Assembly (NCBI GenBank): GCA_016935885.1
Contig: JAFGQA010000105.1
Coordinates: 1 to 56,461 of the forward strand
Source: Phycisphaerae bacterium
GTDB lineage: Bacteria > Planctomycetota > Phycisphaerae > UBA1845 > UTPLA1
Direction: 5' to 3'
DNA length: 56,461 nucleotides
Shown here: piece by piece, positions 1 through 9,593 of the stretch
Position numbering within the stretch: position 1 is the stretch's first letter
Layout: every line of letters begins with the position of its first letter
The notes under the pieces: generated by a model
The model's database searches: none
What the model was told of the DNA's origin: nothing
What the model saw: only the letters and a program-made list of their open reading frames with translations
Made by a program: the position numbers and the translations under genes

Positions 1-110
1 CGTGTAGGACACTCTCCGTTGAGGCACTGGCGGACAAGCCGCCAGTGGCACCCGTTGGGTCCTTCGGCGCATTGCCGCCTAGACTGTCATGGACCCCCTT
101 GGCTAGTGGA
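1..110. repeat. Dispersed hairpin repeat, ACTGGC/GCCAGT family
   Basis: The segment contains the inverted repeat ACTGGCGG / CCGCCAGT around the core acaag, followed by a CGCCTAGACTGTCATGGACC-like tail. Related units occur near 30,655-30,770, at 50,404-50,535 and near 51,890. I see no gene in it. It belongs to a dispersed intergenic family that recurs through the window. Confidence 0.6.
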
Positions 111-126
111 TGCGCACAAGCTCGAC

Positions 127-154
127 TTGAGTGGCTGCAGGGATCGTGTACAAT
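127..154 (+). promoter_or_regulatory. Sigma70-type promoter for the 187-507 gene
   Basis: TTGAGT at 127-132 and TACAAT at 149-154 are separated by 16 bp. They lie just upstream of the AAGGAG ribosome binding site at 174-179 and the ATG at 187. The call rests on consensus match and position only. Confidence 0.5.
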
Positions 155-186
155 GTTAGGTTCAATTGATCGTAAGGAGTAGACAG

Positions 187-507
187 ATGTCCGTGGACAT
201 AACGCCGGGTAGCACGGTTGATGTTAAGGTTACGAGGACGCCCACGAATCAGCGGGCAGCCAAGACGCTTTCGCGGATCTTTGCCAAGGCTCCCGCGCAT
301 CGCAAGGCCCGCCAGTTACGCAAGAAGCTGCTGGCGTACACCATGGATCCTCGTCGACGGGGCGGCCGGATTTGGCGGGTTCGTCAGAAGGCACCGCGGC
401 TGTTTCAACCCGTGCAAGGAGACGCCTGTTCCGTGCTCGCCACCTGCGACGTGATAGGCGATCTGCGGAGCGTCGAGACGTTCGTCGAGGTCAGTGCGGC
501 AACATAG
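187..507 (+). CDS. Conserved hypothetical protein (106 aa)
   Basis: This is a small basic protein of unknown function. The first third (VDVKVTRTPTNQRAAKTLSRI) is followed by a run of Arg and Lys residues (HRKARQLRKKLL, DPRRRGGRIW) and a short acidic C-terminus. I have an impression that planctomycetes carry similar short proteins but cannot name a family. The ATG at 187 is chosen because AAGGAG lies seven bases upstream and a sigma70-like promoter precedes it. The net positive charge in the middle would suit nucleic-acid binding, but that is only inference. The 3' end overlaps the convergent giant surface-protein gene by about 100 bp. Confidence 0.6.
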   Translation: MSVDITPGSTVDVKVTRTPTNQRAAKTLSRIFAKAPAHRKARQLRKKLLAYTMDPRRRGGRIWRVRQKAPRLFQPVQGDACSVLATCDVIGDLRSVETFVEVSAAT

Positions 508-3500
508 GAATACGGTCGTCGTGGGGGTTGTGGACACGTTGTCTTCCGTCGCCGGTGTCGCAGGCGTGTCACTCCAAGGATACAGCACAATGCCGTGGGC
601 GAGATCATGCCGATTCCGCATAGACCGACGGGTGCAGGCGGCACCAGTTCTTCCGGCGCGGCAGAATCAGGTCCACCGCTGTTAGGGCGCGGTTCGGGGT
701 CACTGTCCGCGGGCGATGCCACGTCAGCGTCAGGACGTATTGCGGGCGTGTCATCGGGGGCTGGTTCGTCCGGCGAGGGCGAAGCCGCATCGACGGGCAC
801 GTCGTCCGGGGGGCCTTCAGCCGCTGGGATTCCAATCGAGAATTCTCCCAAGTAATCAACGACGGCCCACACACAGTCGCCCACAGGATCGGCACCGTGG
901 CGCCCGATGTCACAGCGCGCCGACCGAACGGGGAATGAACCCTGTTCAGCTTCCGCCAATCCCGCAAGGTTCCAGACCTGCTGCTCCGCGTTGAACCGGT
1001 GGAGTCGAAGCTCGTTTTCGTCCATCGAATCCAACTCGGCTTCGCCGTAGTACATGACAACAACGGCCACATACGATCCTGGCTTCATCTCCGACGCGGC
1101 CAACATGCGACGGCTAAGATCCGGCGTTGCCGCCAATCCATCAGACCTCGCCGCGGTGCCATCCTCGTATAGCTCGCCGGTGACATTTTGCCCGGCCGCG
1201 CCGTCGGAGATTCTGATCTCGCCGCGTGTGTGCGGGGCATCGATTTGAAGTGCCATGAACAAGCGGCCTTCGACGTTGACCGGCAGGCTGAGCCTCGATG
1301 CAATGGCTTCGACGAGCACGGTGTCGCCGATGGCACATCCGGCGCCGTTGGCGTCCGAGACCGTCACGCGAATCTCGTACGTCCCCACTGTGTCGGGCGT
1401 GAAGAGCGGATGCTCGACGTCCGTCGCGCTCAGTTGGGACGGATCTCGCGAGGGCCCACTTACGATCTCCCACACATAGCTGAGCGGTTCATCGCCGCCG
1501 CCAGCCACGGGAATCGCGCCCAATCGGCGGGACGAGCGAAATGCCTCCGTGGTGAAGTCCTCGCCGGCGTCGACCGTCATCGTCGTGGCGCGAACGGTGA
1601 TCGAGTCGCCGGCCGTGCAGGGCGGCGAGCCGGAATCCGTGACCGTCAAACGCAGCGTGTAGTTGCCCGTCGAAGAAGGCGTGAACAGGGGAGACGCGTC
1701 GAAGTTGTGTGGATCGCTGAACTGGCTCGGGTCCACGCTGGGACTGCCAGGCTCGATCGACCAGACGTACGTCATCTCGCCAGCGCCGCCCTCAACGCTC
1801 GGCGACAGGCGAACGCCACGACGTCCGACGCATAAGGTCTGCTCGCCGCCGGCGTCAACCGTCAGTGCCACAGCGGTGACACGCACGGTGGCGGTCTGTT
1901 CACACGGCGGCGTGCTCGAATCGCGAACGGTCACGCGAAGGACGTAAGCGCCGAGCGACGTGGGCGAGAACGTGGGACTCGACGCATTCGGCCCCGGGCC
2001 TGTGAACTGAGACACGTTGGTATTCGGGCTGCCGTCGTCGATCGACCAGGTGTAGGACAACGGCTGCGTTCCCGGCGCGGTGATCGTGACCACGAGCGGG
2101 TCGGACTCGCCGCTGACACACATGGCGAAGTCGTCGGGCGGCTTGATCCCAAGCTGCATCACATCAACGGTCAGTGTGTCGGTGGCGACGCCGCTCGGGT
2201 CGTTGGCATCGCGGACGGTCATGTGCAGGATGTACCGTCCAGGTGCCTCGGGCGTGAAGGTCGGATTCGCGATTCGCGGTCCGCCGCCAGTAAACTGATC
2301 CAAAAAGGTGCTGGGGCTGCCTTCGTCGATGGTCCAGGCGTATGTGTATGGCTCCACGCCGCCGGTTACATCGGGTGATAGTGCCGCGCTCGTGGCACCG
2401 AGGCAGATGGCGAACGGTTCGCCAGCATGAGCGGACATCGTCCTCGCCGTGACCAGCACCGTATCCGTCGTGACGCATGGCGGCCGATTGGAATCGGAGA
2501 CGACCAACTCGATCTCGTAGGTTCCTTCAAGGGTGGCAATGAACCTGGTGTGCTCGCCGGCGGGGTCGAGAATGGTGCCGCCCGCCGGCCCGGAAACCAC
2601 GTGCCACAAGAACGTGTATGGCGGCGTGGAACCGACAGCGACTGGATTACCACCGAGTGGCCGCGAAGCCTGACCTGTGCATATCGTGAACGGCCCGCCT
2701 GCGTCGGCCAGGTACGGCGGATCGCACTCGTCCGGCACGCCGTTGTGGTTGCAGTCGTTGCCGTCGAGTTGGCACTCGTCCGGCACGCTGTCGCCGTTGC
2801 AGTCCTGGCTGGTCTCGACGGCCATGTCGCAAGTATCCGGAACGCCATTACCGTTGCAGTCCTGGTTTACGACGCCATCACCGTCCGGGTCAGCCGGGTC
2901 GATGTCGCACTCGTCGGGAATACCGTTGTGGTTGCAGTCCTGGCTGACGACGCCGTCGCCGTCGGGGTCAGCCGGGTCGATGTCGCAGTCGTCGGGAATA
3001 CCATTGTGGTTGCAGTCCTGGCTGGTCCCGGCGGCGATGTCGTCGGCATCGAGTTGACCGTTCTCGTTGCAGTCGCAGGCGCCGACGGTGACAGTCAGCA
3101 TGGCGGCGTTTGTGGTAACGGGTGGGCCACAGGCACCGTGTACGATGCAGCGGTACGCGCCCGCTTGTTCGTCGCCAACATCCGAGACTGTCAAGACGCT
3201 GGTCGTTGTGCCGCTCACGCCGCTGCCTTCGGTCAGGTCCTCGAACGCCGGGCCACCGTTGAACTGCCATTGATATGTCACCCCCGAGCCCGTCGTGGCC
3301 ACTGTGAAGACAACCTGCGTGGTGGGGCAGGCGGACCTATCCACTGGATGGGTCTCGATCGCCAGGACGGCGCCGATGGTCAAGGTGGCCGACGAGCTGG
3401 TGGCCGGGGCTCCGCAACGGCCAGATACAAGGCAGCGGTACTGGCCCGTCGCCGCTTCGGTGAGGTTGCCAACGGACAGTACATTCGTCGTGCTCCCGGC

Positions 3501-6344
3501 GACGTCGACACCATCCACGATGTCTGCGAAGCCGCCACCACCGTCGAACTGCCATTGGTAGGTCAACTCCGTCCCCATTGCCGCGATGCTGAACGTCACC
3601 TGCTCGCCGGGGCAGACCCACTGCTCCGGCTGAGGTTCGGTGACGATCTCCGGAGGGGCGCCGACCGTCAGTGTTGCGGTCTGGCTGGTGACGGGGTTGC
3701 CGCAGCGGCCCGCGACGACGCAGCGGTACGTGCCCGCGTGCGCCGCAGCGACGGCGGCTATTGCCAGCGTATCGGCGCTGGCACCACTGACGCCGTCACC
3801 GTCTTCGAGAACGTGGTAACCGGTGCCGCTGTTGAATTGCCATTGATAGGTCAGTTCAGTCCCGGTCGCGGCTACGGCAAAGGAAACGGCGTCACCCGCG
3901 CAAGCCGACTGTTCGGCAACCGGGTGCGTGTCGATCTGGACGGCGGTCCATACCGTCAACTCCGCGGCGTCCGTCGTGATCGGTGCACCGCCGCGACCGG
4001 AGATGACGCAGTGGTACAGGCCGGATGCCGCGGCCGTCACGTCGGTGATCGCCAGCGTTGCGGTGGTCGAGCCGCCGACGTTGGCACCGTCCACGAGGTC
4101 CTGGTAGCCGCCGCCGTCGTCATGTTGCCATTGGTAGGTTAGTTCGGTTCCCGTCGCGACCACAGTAAACGTCGCCTCGTCGTCCGGGCAAGCCGACTGA
4201 TCCACGGGCTGTTCGGTGATCTGCGGAGCAAGCCTGACAACAAGGCTGGCAGTCTCGGACGACACGCTGCCGCACTCGTCGGCGACCGTGCAGCGATACT
4301 CGCCGACGTGCTCGGCATCCACGGGCTCGATCTGTAGCGCGCCCGTCGCCGCGCCGCTGATGGGCCCATCGTCGACCAACAGCTCGCCATCCTTGTACCA
4401 CTGATAGCCCAATGAACCCGTGCCGGCGGCGACCACCGCGAACCAAGCCGCTTCGCCTTCGCAGACGTCCCGGTCCTCGGGCTGCTCCGAGATCGTGGGG
4501 CCTTCGTGAACCACCAACGCGGCAGCCTCGCTCGTGATTGAGCCGCAGGGGTTCGTGATGGTGACGTTATAGCCGCCGACATCTGCCGTGGTCACCGGGT
4601 CGATCGTGTACTCGGCGTCGGTCGCGCCCTGGATATCAACGCCATCCTTGCGCCATTGGTAGGCCAGTGGGGCGAACCCGTCCGCGACAACCGTGAACGT
4701 CACCGCCCCGCCCTCACAGACCGATTGATCGGTCGGCTGTTGCGAGATCTCCGGAGCGATGCCGGTCTCGCACTCGTCTGGAATCGTGTTTTCGTTGCAG
4801 TCCTGGCTTTGATCGCTGGCGATGTCACATCTATCCGGGATACCGTTGTCGTTGCAGTCCGGATCACAATCGGCAGTGCAGAAGAACGGCCCGCCCGCGG
4901 CAGCACTGTTCTCGTCTATCTCACATTCGTCCGGGATCGTGTTGTCGTTGCAATCCTCGCTATGGTCGCCAGCGATGTCGCAGCTATCTGGGACGCCGTT
5001 GCCGTTACAGTCTGGGGCACAATCGGCCGTGCAGAAGAAAGGGCCCCCGGGGGCAGTGCTGTTCTCGTCTATCTCGCATTCGTCCGGAACGCCGTTATCG
5101 TTGCAGTCCTCACTGACCATGCCGTCACCGTCGGGATCCGTGACGTCGACGTCGCATTCGTCCGGAACGGCGTTGTCGTTGCAGTCGTCCGTTGCGACGA
5201 TGGCGCCCAGCAGAAACTGGCCGACTCCTGTTGCGCTACCCGTAATGGCGTTTGCGACCGTGTCGAGGCTGCTCGTGATGTCGGCGGACGAACCGGGGCC
5301 GGCGTCGTATCGAAATAGGCGCAAGTCAGCCTCGTCGATGCCGAGCGATGCCAACTCGGCCTCGTCATATGTCACGATGATGCCGACGTTTGTCGGATCC
5401 GGAAAGGTCGCGGTCGTCTCGACAGTGAAGCCGTAGCCCAGGAAACCGGCCGGCAGCGCGCTTTGCGCGATGCCGTCGAACCCGCAACGCCCGCTGCCGG
5501 TCGGAAAGGCACTCGTCTCGCCAGTCACCGTGACGGTCTCGAAGACGAGCTGCACGGCGGTGCACGCGCCGCAGGCGGACGGCAGGTCGCCAACAACAAC
5601 GTCCGTCCCGCTGGGCGTGTAGCCCGGCGCGGCCTCGGCCCATTTGGCGATGTTCCGCAGGAACGCGCGATGATCCTGGCCGTCCTGATCCAGGTTCTGT
5701 CCGAATATCGAGGCATCACAAATGAATGCCACGCGGCCGGCAGCGCAGAAGCCGCTGCCAGGATCCAGAAGGCCCGCGAACGTACCGGTCTGAGGGGGAT
5801 CCTCCTCGTTCACCCCGACGAACACGTCCGCCACATCGGCGGCACTATCGAACAAGCCGTAACCTGCATCGGCGGCGATCAGCGCGACCGAGCCGTGTGG
5901 GCCTGTTACAACAGGGTGGCTGGCTTGTGTGGGAGCCGGTTCGAGGCCTGGATTCAGGTTCCCGACAAGCTTGGCCATGCCGAAGGCGGCGAGGAAAGAG
6001 TTGTCTCCCGTGTTGTACACGTCGGCGTCGCCGATCCAGATCACGGCACCGCCGTTGATCAGATATTGGAGCACATCGAGCCGCTCCTGGACGGTGTAAC
6101 TCGCAGACGCATCCAACAACGGCAGCCATACGACGTGCACCTGGCTCAGCACGAGCGGTTCCAGGGATGGCAGCACGACGATGCCGTGGCCGTCCTGTTC
6201 GAGGGCAAGTCGGGCCTCGGAGGAACTCGAGCCCAGCAGGCTCAGGTACTCCACTTGGCGACCGTCGGCGAGCACGCCGATGTCGGCCGCACCGGCAGGT
6301 CCGCTCATCGAAAAACACATGGCAGCCATTGTGGCTGCAACCAA
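405..6344 (-). CDS. Giant secreted surface protein with Ig-like, PKD-like and DCNxNG repeats
   Basis: About 1,980 residues, probably secreted and cell-surface bound. In order it shows a hydrophobic signal segment (AATMAAMCFSMSGPAGA), a domain of about 250 residues resembling glutamine-amidotransferase or ThuA folds (VHVVWLPLL, NGGAVIWIG), and a block of acidic DCNxNGxPDxCD repeats that look calcium-binding. Then follow about six Ig-like domains (TYQWQ and GxYRC cores), a second DCNxNG block, about five PKD-like domains, a Pro/Asp/Ser-rich linker, and a C-terminal Cys-containing hydrophobic stretch ended by RHRRRK, as in planctomycete surface anchors. The start is uncertain: TTG 6344 gives a reasonable signal peptide, ATG 6329 a very short one, and ATG 6545 would translate a dispersed hairpin repeat. 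No catalytic motif was seen, so adhesion or a structural role is the likeliest function. Confidence 0.8.
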   Translation of the reverse strand: MVAATMAAMCFSMSGPAGAADIGVLADGRQVEYLSLLGSSSSEARLALEQDGHGIVVLPSLEPLVLSQVHVVWLPLLDASASYTVQERLDVLQYLINGGAVIWIGDADVYNTGDNSFLAAFGMAKLVGNLNPGLEPAPTQASHPVVTGPHGSVALIAADAGYGLFDSAADVADVFVGVNEEDPPQTGTFAGLLDPGSGFCAAGRVAFICDASIFGQNLDQDGQDHRAFLRNIAKWAEAAPGYTPSGTDVVVGDLPSACGACTAVQLVFETVTVTGETSAFPTGSGRCGFDGIAQSALPAGFLGYGFTVETTATFPDPTNVGIIVTYDEAELASLGIDEADLRLFRYDAGPGSSADITSSLDTVANAITGSATGVGQFLLGAIVATDDCNDNAVPDECDVDVTDPDGDGMVSEDCNDNGVPDECEIDENSTAPGGPFFCTADCAPDCNGNGVPDSCDIAGDHSEDCNDNTIPDECEIDENSAAAGGPFFCTADCDPDCNDNGIPDRCDIASDQSQDCNENTIPDECETGIAPEISQQPTDQSVCEGGAVTFTVVADGFAPLAYQWRKDGVDIQGATDAEYTIDPVTTADVGGYNVTITNPCGSITSEAAALVVHEGPTISEQPEDRDVCEGEAAWFAVVAAGTGSLGYQWYKDGELLVDDGPISGAATGALQIEPVDAEHVGEYRCTVADECGSVSSETASLVVRLAPQITEQPVDQSACPDDEATFTVVATGTELTYQWQHDDGGGYQDLVDGANVGGSTTATLAITDVTAAASGLYHCVISGRGGAPITTDAAELTVWTAVQIDTHPVAEQSACAGDAVSFAVAATGTELTYQWQFNSGTGYHVLEDGDGVSGASADTLAIAAVAAAHAGTYRCVVAGRCGNPVTSQTATLTVGAPPEIVTEPQPEQWVCPGEQVTFSIAAMGTELTYQWQFDGGGGFADIVDGVDVAGSTTNVLSVGNLTEAATGQYRCLVSGRCGAPATSSSATLTIGAVLAIETHPVDRSACPTTQVVFTVATTGSGVTYQWQFNGGPAFEDLTEGSGVSGTTTSVLTVSDVGDEQAGAYRCIVHGACGPPVTTNAAMLTVTVGACDCNENGQLDADDIAAGTSQDCNHNGIPDDCDIDPADPDGDGVVSQDCNHNGIPDECDIDPADPDGDGVVNQDCNGNGVPDTCDMAVETSQDCNGDSVPDECQLDGNDCNHNGVPDECDPPYLADAGGPFTICTGQASRPLGGNPVAVGSTPPYTFLWHVVSGPAGGTILDPAGEHTRFIATLEGTYEIELVVSDSNRPPCVTTDTVLVTARTMSAHAGEPFAICLGATSAALSPDVTGGVEPYTYAWTIDEGSPSTFLDQFTGGGPRIANPTFTPEAPGRYILHMTVRDANDPSGVATDTLTVDVMQLGIKPPDDFAMCVSGESDPLVVTITAPGTQPLSYTWSIDDGSPNTNVSQFTGPGPNASSPTFSPTSLGAYVLRVTVRDSSTPPCEQTATVRVTAVALTVDAGGEQTLCVGRRGVRLSPSVEGGAGEMTYVWSIEPGSPSVDPSQFSDPHNFDASPLFTPSSTGNYTLRLTVTDSGSPPCTAGDSITVRATTMTVDAGEDFTTEAFRSSRRLGAIPVAGGGDEPLSYVWEIVSGPSRDPSQLSATDVEHPLFTPDTVGTYEIRVTVSDANGAGCAIGDTVLVEAIASRLSLPVNVEGRLFMALQIDAPHTRGEIRISDGAAGQNVTGELYEDGTAARSDGLAATPDLSRRMLAASEMKPGSYVAVVVMYYGEAELDSMDENELRLHRFNAEQQVWNLAGLAEAEQGSFPVRSARCDIGRHGADPVGDCVWAVVDYLGEFSIGIPAAEGPPDDVPVDAASPSPDEPAPDDTPAIRPDADVASPADSDPEPRPNSGGPDSAAPEELVPPAPVGLCGIGMISPTALCCILGVTRLRHRRRKTTCPQPPRRPYSYVAALTSTNVSTLRRSPITSQVASTEQASPCTG

Positions 6345-6424
6345 CGACTTGCCCCAGAACCTCGCGGGGCACGGACCCCTCGCCCGTGTCCTCAGAACTG
6401 TAGCACAGCGCGGCCTTCGGCTGC

Positions 6425-6495
6425 AACCAACGTGTGGCACGGGCGTCCCGCCCGTGACCCCACCGGCGAGACGCCGGTGCCACAGTTCTAGCTTC
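6425..6495. repeat. Dispersed GGCACCGGCGTCTCGCCGGTG-type hairpin repeat
   Basis: Two nested inverted repeats (CACGGGCGTCCCGCCCGTG and CACCGGCGAGACGCCGGTG) sit back to back just upstream of the giant surface-protein gene. The same motif recurs near 10,490, 33,670, 35,010, 38,335, 45,965 and 49,175. The reading frame of the giant gene stays open through this copy. Confidence 0.75.
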
Positions 6496-6616
6496 TGGTT
6501 TAGGGAATAGCCACACAACGACCCAACATGTAATCGCGTTTTCATACCGTGAGAATCGGCACAGTGTATCGGTTGAAAGAAGGAAAGACAGGGACTTGGC
6601 GCGGCTGCTGCAATGC

Positions 6617-7093
6617 CTATTGGGCGCGTACGAATTCCAGCTCGTCGCGAATCGGAATGCCATATTCCCCCACGCGCGGGATCTGCGGTTTCAGCTTGCG
6701 GCTCGCCTCGATCGCGCCGATGTGCGCCGCGGCCAATACGAAGCCGCGGCGCTGGTAAAATCGGATCGCGTCGACGTTGTCGTTCGTTGTGATCAACCAC
6801 AATCGACGATCGCCCGCGACGGCCACGATGGCGGAAAGCAACGCGGTTCCCACGCCGGCGCGGCGCCGCAACGCGTCGATCGTGACCAGCTCACACGAGT
6901 CGTCTTCGAGGCGATATGTGGCGACACCGACGCGATCACCTTCGATTCGCGCAATGAAACCAGGCAATTCCGCAACACGATGGGCCTTGCCGCGGCTGAT
7001 GACAACCTCGCTACCCCATAGCTCGGTCGCGTGCGTGACGAGCCAGGGTCGCTCCTGTGGTGTCAACGGCGTGACATCGATCTTGTCAGACAC
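6617..7093 (-). CDS. GNAT family N-acetyltransferase
   Basis: A 158-residue protein of the GNAT fold, predicted to move an acetyl group from acetyl-CoA to an amine substrate that cannot be named. The acetyl-CoA-binding motif A is visible as RRRAGVGTALLSAIV, followed by a strand and helix ending in DAIRFYQRRGFVLA, typical motif B. The start is the GTG at 7093, with GAGGATAG just upstream. The stop of a small upstream ORF lies only four bases before this GTG, so the two may be translationally coupled. Length and motifs fit a complete gene. Confidence 0.8.
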   Translation of the reverse strand: MSDKIDVTPLTPQERPWLVTHATELWGSEVVISRGKAHRVAELPGFIARIEGDRVGVATYRLEDDSCELVTIDALRRRAGVGTALLSAIVAVAGDRRLWLITTNDNVDAIRFYQRRGFVLAAAHIGAIEASRKLKPQIPRVGEYGIPIRDELEFVRAQ

Positions 7094-7096
7094 GAT

Positions 7097-7339
7097 CTAT
7101 CCTCGCTGCGGACGATGGAACTGCGTCTCCATTCCGGCCGTCTCGAATCCACGGTCTACCAGGAGCAACTCGCCGGCACCATTGTCCGACTTGACAGAAG
7201 GCACCATGACGCACGGCAAAACTCGCCGGGCCCTCCGCAGGAAGTGCGCGGTCCACCGCTCCAGTGCCCTCCGATTGGAGGCTTGCTGATACAATCCCCG
7301 ATCGCATTGCCGAACCGCTGAGGCCATTCGCTGACCCAT
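7097..7339 (-). CDS. Small hypothetical protein (80 aa) upstream of the acetyltransferase
   Basis: This 80-residue ORF is not recognised. It starts at ATG 7339 with GGAAAGAG ten bases upstream and stops four bases before the GTG of the acetyltransferase, an operon-like arrangement. The protein is basic in its first half (RALERWTAHFLRRARR) and has a short hydrophobic stretch (GELLLVDRGF). It could be a real coupled gene or a chance ORF. Confidence 0.35.
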   Translation of the reverse strand: MGQRMASAVRQCDRGLYQQASNRRALERWTAHFLRRARRVLPCVMVPSVKSDNGAGELLLVDRGFETAGMETQFHRPQRG

Positions 7340-7410
7340 CACGGTGGTACTCTTTCCAGTGACCTGCCGCACGCATCACAGACACGTTATACTAACGCGT
7401 GGAATGTCAA

Positions 7411-8235
7411 ATGCTCAACACACGTGATGAACCACCTGCCGCGCGCCCGATTGCGCGCCCGCTGTCGTACGCGGCTCCCGCCCCCAATGCGATCGAGGCG
7501 TCGTACCCGATTGTCGCCATGCCTCGCTCGCGGGCGGCGGTCGACGTGGCCGCGATGCTCTGTGTCTTTGCCGTAGCTCACGTGTTTCTGGGCTTCTCCG
7601 GCCTGACAACCCGGCTTACAGAGCTTTGGCCGCTGTTCGGCATGTTCTCGACGAACATCCTGCTCGGCGTGACAACGCTCGGCGCGATCTGGGCGGTGTT
7701 GACGCTTCGCGGGCAGTCGCTGGCAACGATCGGGCTGAACCGCGCGCCAATAGGGCGGGTGGTCGTGGCGGCGATTGTCGCAGTTCCCGCCTGCTATCTC
7801 GCGGGCGCCATCACCAACATGCTGTACATCACGGCGTCCGGCTTCGACGTCGAGGAGTTCTTCGAGGAACGCACCGAATTCCTGGCGGCGATCCCGGACA
7901 TTCCGCTCGCCTGGGCTCTGCTCGTTTCAATATTCGTGGGTGTTCACGAGGAGGTCTTCTTCCGTGGTTTCCTGCTATCGCGTTTACGTACGATCTGCCG
8001 CTCCGACGCCGCGGCGATTGTCCTCACCAGCGCGGTCTTCGGAAGCCTTCATTTCTACCAGGGCCTCGCCGGGGTGTTCCAGACCGCTGTGGTCGGAGCC
8101 GTGATGGCCATCGTCGTGACCTACGCTCGGACGCTGTGGCCGGCCATCCTTGCGCACGCGGTCTTCGATACGATTGGCATCGTGGTCGCACCGATTCTGT
8201 CGGAGGCGATTGAGCGTTTCGAGATGGGCTCTTAA
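7411..8235 (+). CDS. CPBP-family intramembrane metalloprotease (CAAX protease-like)
   Basis: A 274-residue polytopic membrane protein of the CPBP (Abi/CAAX protease) family. After a short hydrophilic N-terminus, several hydrophobic helices lead to the signature motifs: HEEVFFRGFLLSRL (the EExxxR motif of the metal site), then SLHFYQG, then HAVFDTIG. All three conserved motif regions are intact, so it is probably an active intramembrane metallopeptidase; the substrate is unknown. The ATG at 7411 is preferred over GTG 7399, which has no better ribosome binding site. It is transcribed divergently from the acetyltransferase pair. Confidence 0.85.
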   Translation: MLNTRDEPPAARPIARPLSYAAPAPNAIEASYPIVAMPRSRAAVDVAAMLCVFAVAHVFLGFSGLTTRLTELWPLFGMFSTNILLGVTTLGAIWAVLTLRGQSLATIGLNRAPIGRVVVAAIVAVPACYLAGAITNMLYITASGFDVEEFFEERTEFLAAIPDIPLAWALLVSIFVGVHEEVFFRGFLLSRLRTICRSDAAAIVLTSAVFGSLHFYQGLAGVFQTAVVGAVMAIVVTYARTLWPAILAHAVFDTIGIVVAPILSEAIERFEMGS

Positions 8236-8335
8236 CGAAACCTGTGGCGCGTGGCCAAGGCTTGTGCCACGGTGTCGGTATGGATAGGCTTCAAGCCGAT
8301 CAGACTTGGCTTGCCAACAAGGAGACGGGGCCGAC

Positions 8336-9541
8336 ATGGACATCCACGAATTGACGCGAGCACTCAATGTTGACAACGGATCGAAAATCGTCCTGGTCGT
8401 GGCCGACGGCTTGGGCGGCCTACCTCAAGCACCGGGAGGCAAGACGGAACTGGAGACGGCCGCTACGCCGAACCTGGACGCGCTGGCGGAGCGGAACGTG
8501 TGCGGCCTGGTGTTTCCGGTGCTGCGAGGCATCACGCCGGGGAGCGGGCCGGGCCACTTGGGCCTGTTTGGGTACGATCCGCTGAAGTACATCATTGGCC
8601 GGGGCGTTCTCGAGGCGCTGGGCATCGATTTCGACCTTGGCCCGAACGATGTGGCCATCCGCGGGAACTTCTGTACCGTGGACGCGGGCGGCGTCATCAC
8701 CGATCGCCGGGCCGGTCGCATCCCTACCGAGACCTGTGCGCAACTGGTCGAGAAGCTGCGGGCCATTCGCATCGAAGGTGTTGAGATCTTCGTCGAGCCC
8801 GTTCGCGAGCACCGGCTCGTCGTCGTCTTTCGAGGCGAGGGACTGGAGGGTGACGTGGAAGACACGGACCCGCAGCGGGTCGGAGCCAAGCCGTTGGCTC
8901 CGAAGCCGCGAAACCCGGGCTCGCGGCCAACGGCGGCCGTCGCTGCCGAGTTCATCCACCAGGCCGGCGAGATCCTCAAGAACGAGCACCCCGCCAACAT
9001 GCTCACGCTGCGCGGCATCGCAAAGCGCCCGCCCATCCCGTCGATGAAGGAGGTTTACGGGCTCAAGTCGGCGGCCGTCGCCGTCTATCCGATGTACCGC
9101 GGACTGGCCCGGCTGGTGGGCATGGACGTGCTCCCGCCGATGGCCGACGTCGGGGAGCAGGTCGCGGCGATGAAGGAGCACTGGGACGCGTTCGACTTCT
9201 TCTTCTTCCACTACAAGTACACCGACAGCAGCGGCGAGGATGGCAACTTCGATGCGAAGGTCGGCCACATCGAGAAGCTCGACGCTCAGATCTCCAACAT
9301 CGCGGCGTTTGGGCCCAAGGTCCTGATCGTCACGGGCGACCACAGCACGCCGGCCTTGCTGAAAGGCCATAGCTGGCACGCAGTGCCGGTGCTCCTCGCC
9401 GCCGATACGTGCCGGCCGGACGCAGTCTCGCAGTTCGGCGAGACCCAATGCATCCAGGGTGGCTTGGGGCAATTCGAGGCGAAGTATCTGCTGCCGCTGG
9501 CCCTTTCCCACGCCGGCCGGCTCCAGAAGTTTGGGGCGTGA
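8336..9541 (+). CDS. apgM: 2,3-bisphosphoglycerate-independent phosphoglycerate mutase, archaeal type
   Basis: A 401-residue enzyme interconverting 3- and 2-phosphoglycerate in glycolysis and gluconeogenesis. The alkaline-phosphatase-superfamily metal motifs are seen: VVADGLGG near the N-terminus, the TPNLDALAE segment, GPGHLGLFGYDP, and the C-terminal VTGDHSTPALLKGHSWH. The size is that of the archaeal ApgM family, not of the ~510-residue bacterial GpmI. ATG 8336 is chosen because an AAGGAG lies about 11 bases upstream. This form is common in planctomycetes and anaerobes. Confidence 0.9.
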   Translation: MDIHELTRALNVDNGSKIVLVVADGLGGLPQAPGGKTELETAATPNLDALAERNVCGLVFPVLRGITPGSGPGHLGLFGYDPLKYIIGRGVLEALGIDFDLGPNDVAIRGNFCTVDAGGVITDRRAGRIPTETCAQLVEKLRAIRIEGVEIFVEPVREHRLVVVFRGEGLEGDVEDTDPQRVGAKPLAPKPRNPGSRPTAAVAAEFIHQAGEILKNEHPANMLTLRGIAKRPPIPSMKEVYGLKSAAVAVYPMYRGLARLVGMDVLPPMADVGEQVAAMKEHWDAFDFFFFHYKYTDSSGEDGNFDAKVGHIEKLDAQISNIAAFGPKVLIVTGDHSTPALLKGHSWHAVPVLLAADTCRPDAVSQFGETQCIQGGLGQFEAKYLLPLALSHAGRLQKFGA

Positions 9542-9593
9542 TGTTTGCCGTTGCCAGCGTGGGACGAATCAGGCGAACCCACGGCTTCGTCCA

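Noticed and set aside
2427..4142. Long plus-strand ORF (571 codons) within the giant surface protein gene
   Set aside because: It is the antisense shadow of the repeated Ig-like and DCNxNG coding sequence; it has no motif or ribosome binding site and repeats with the period of the sense gene.
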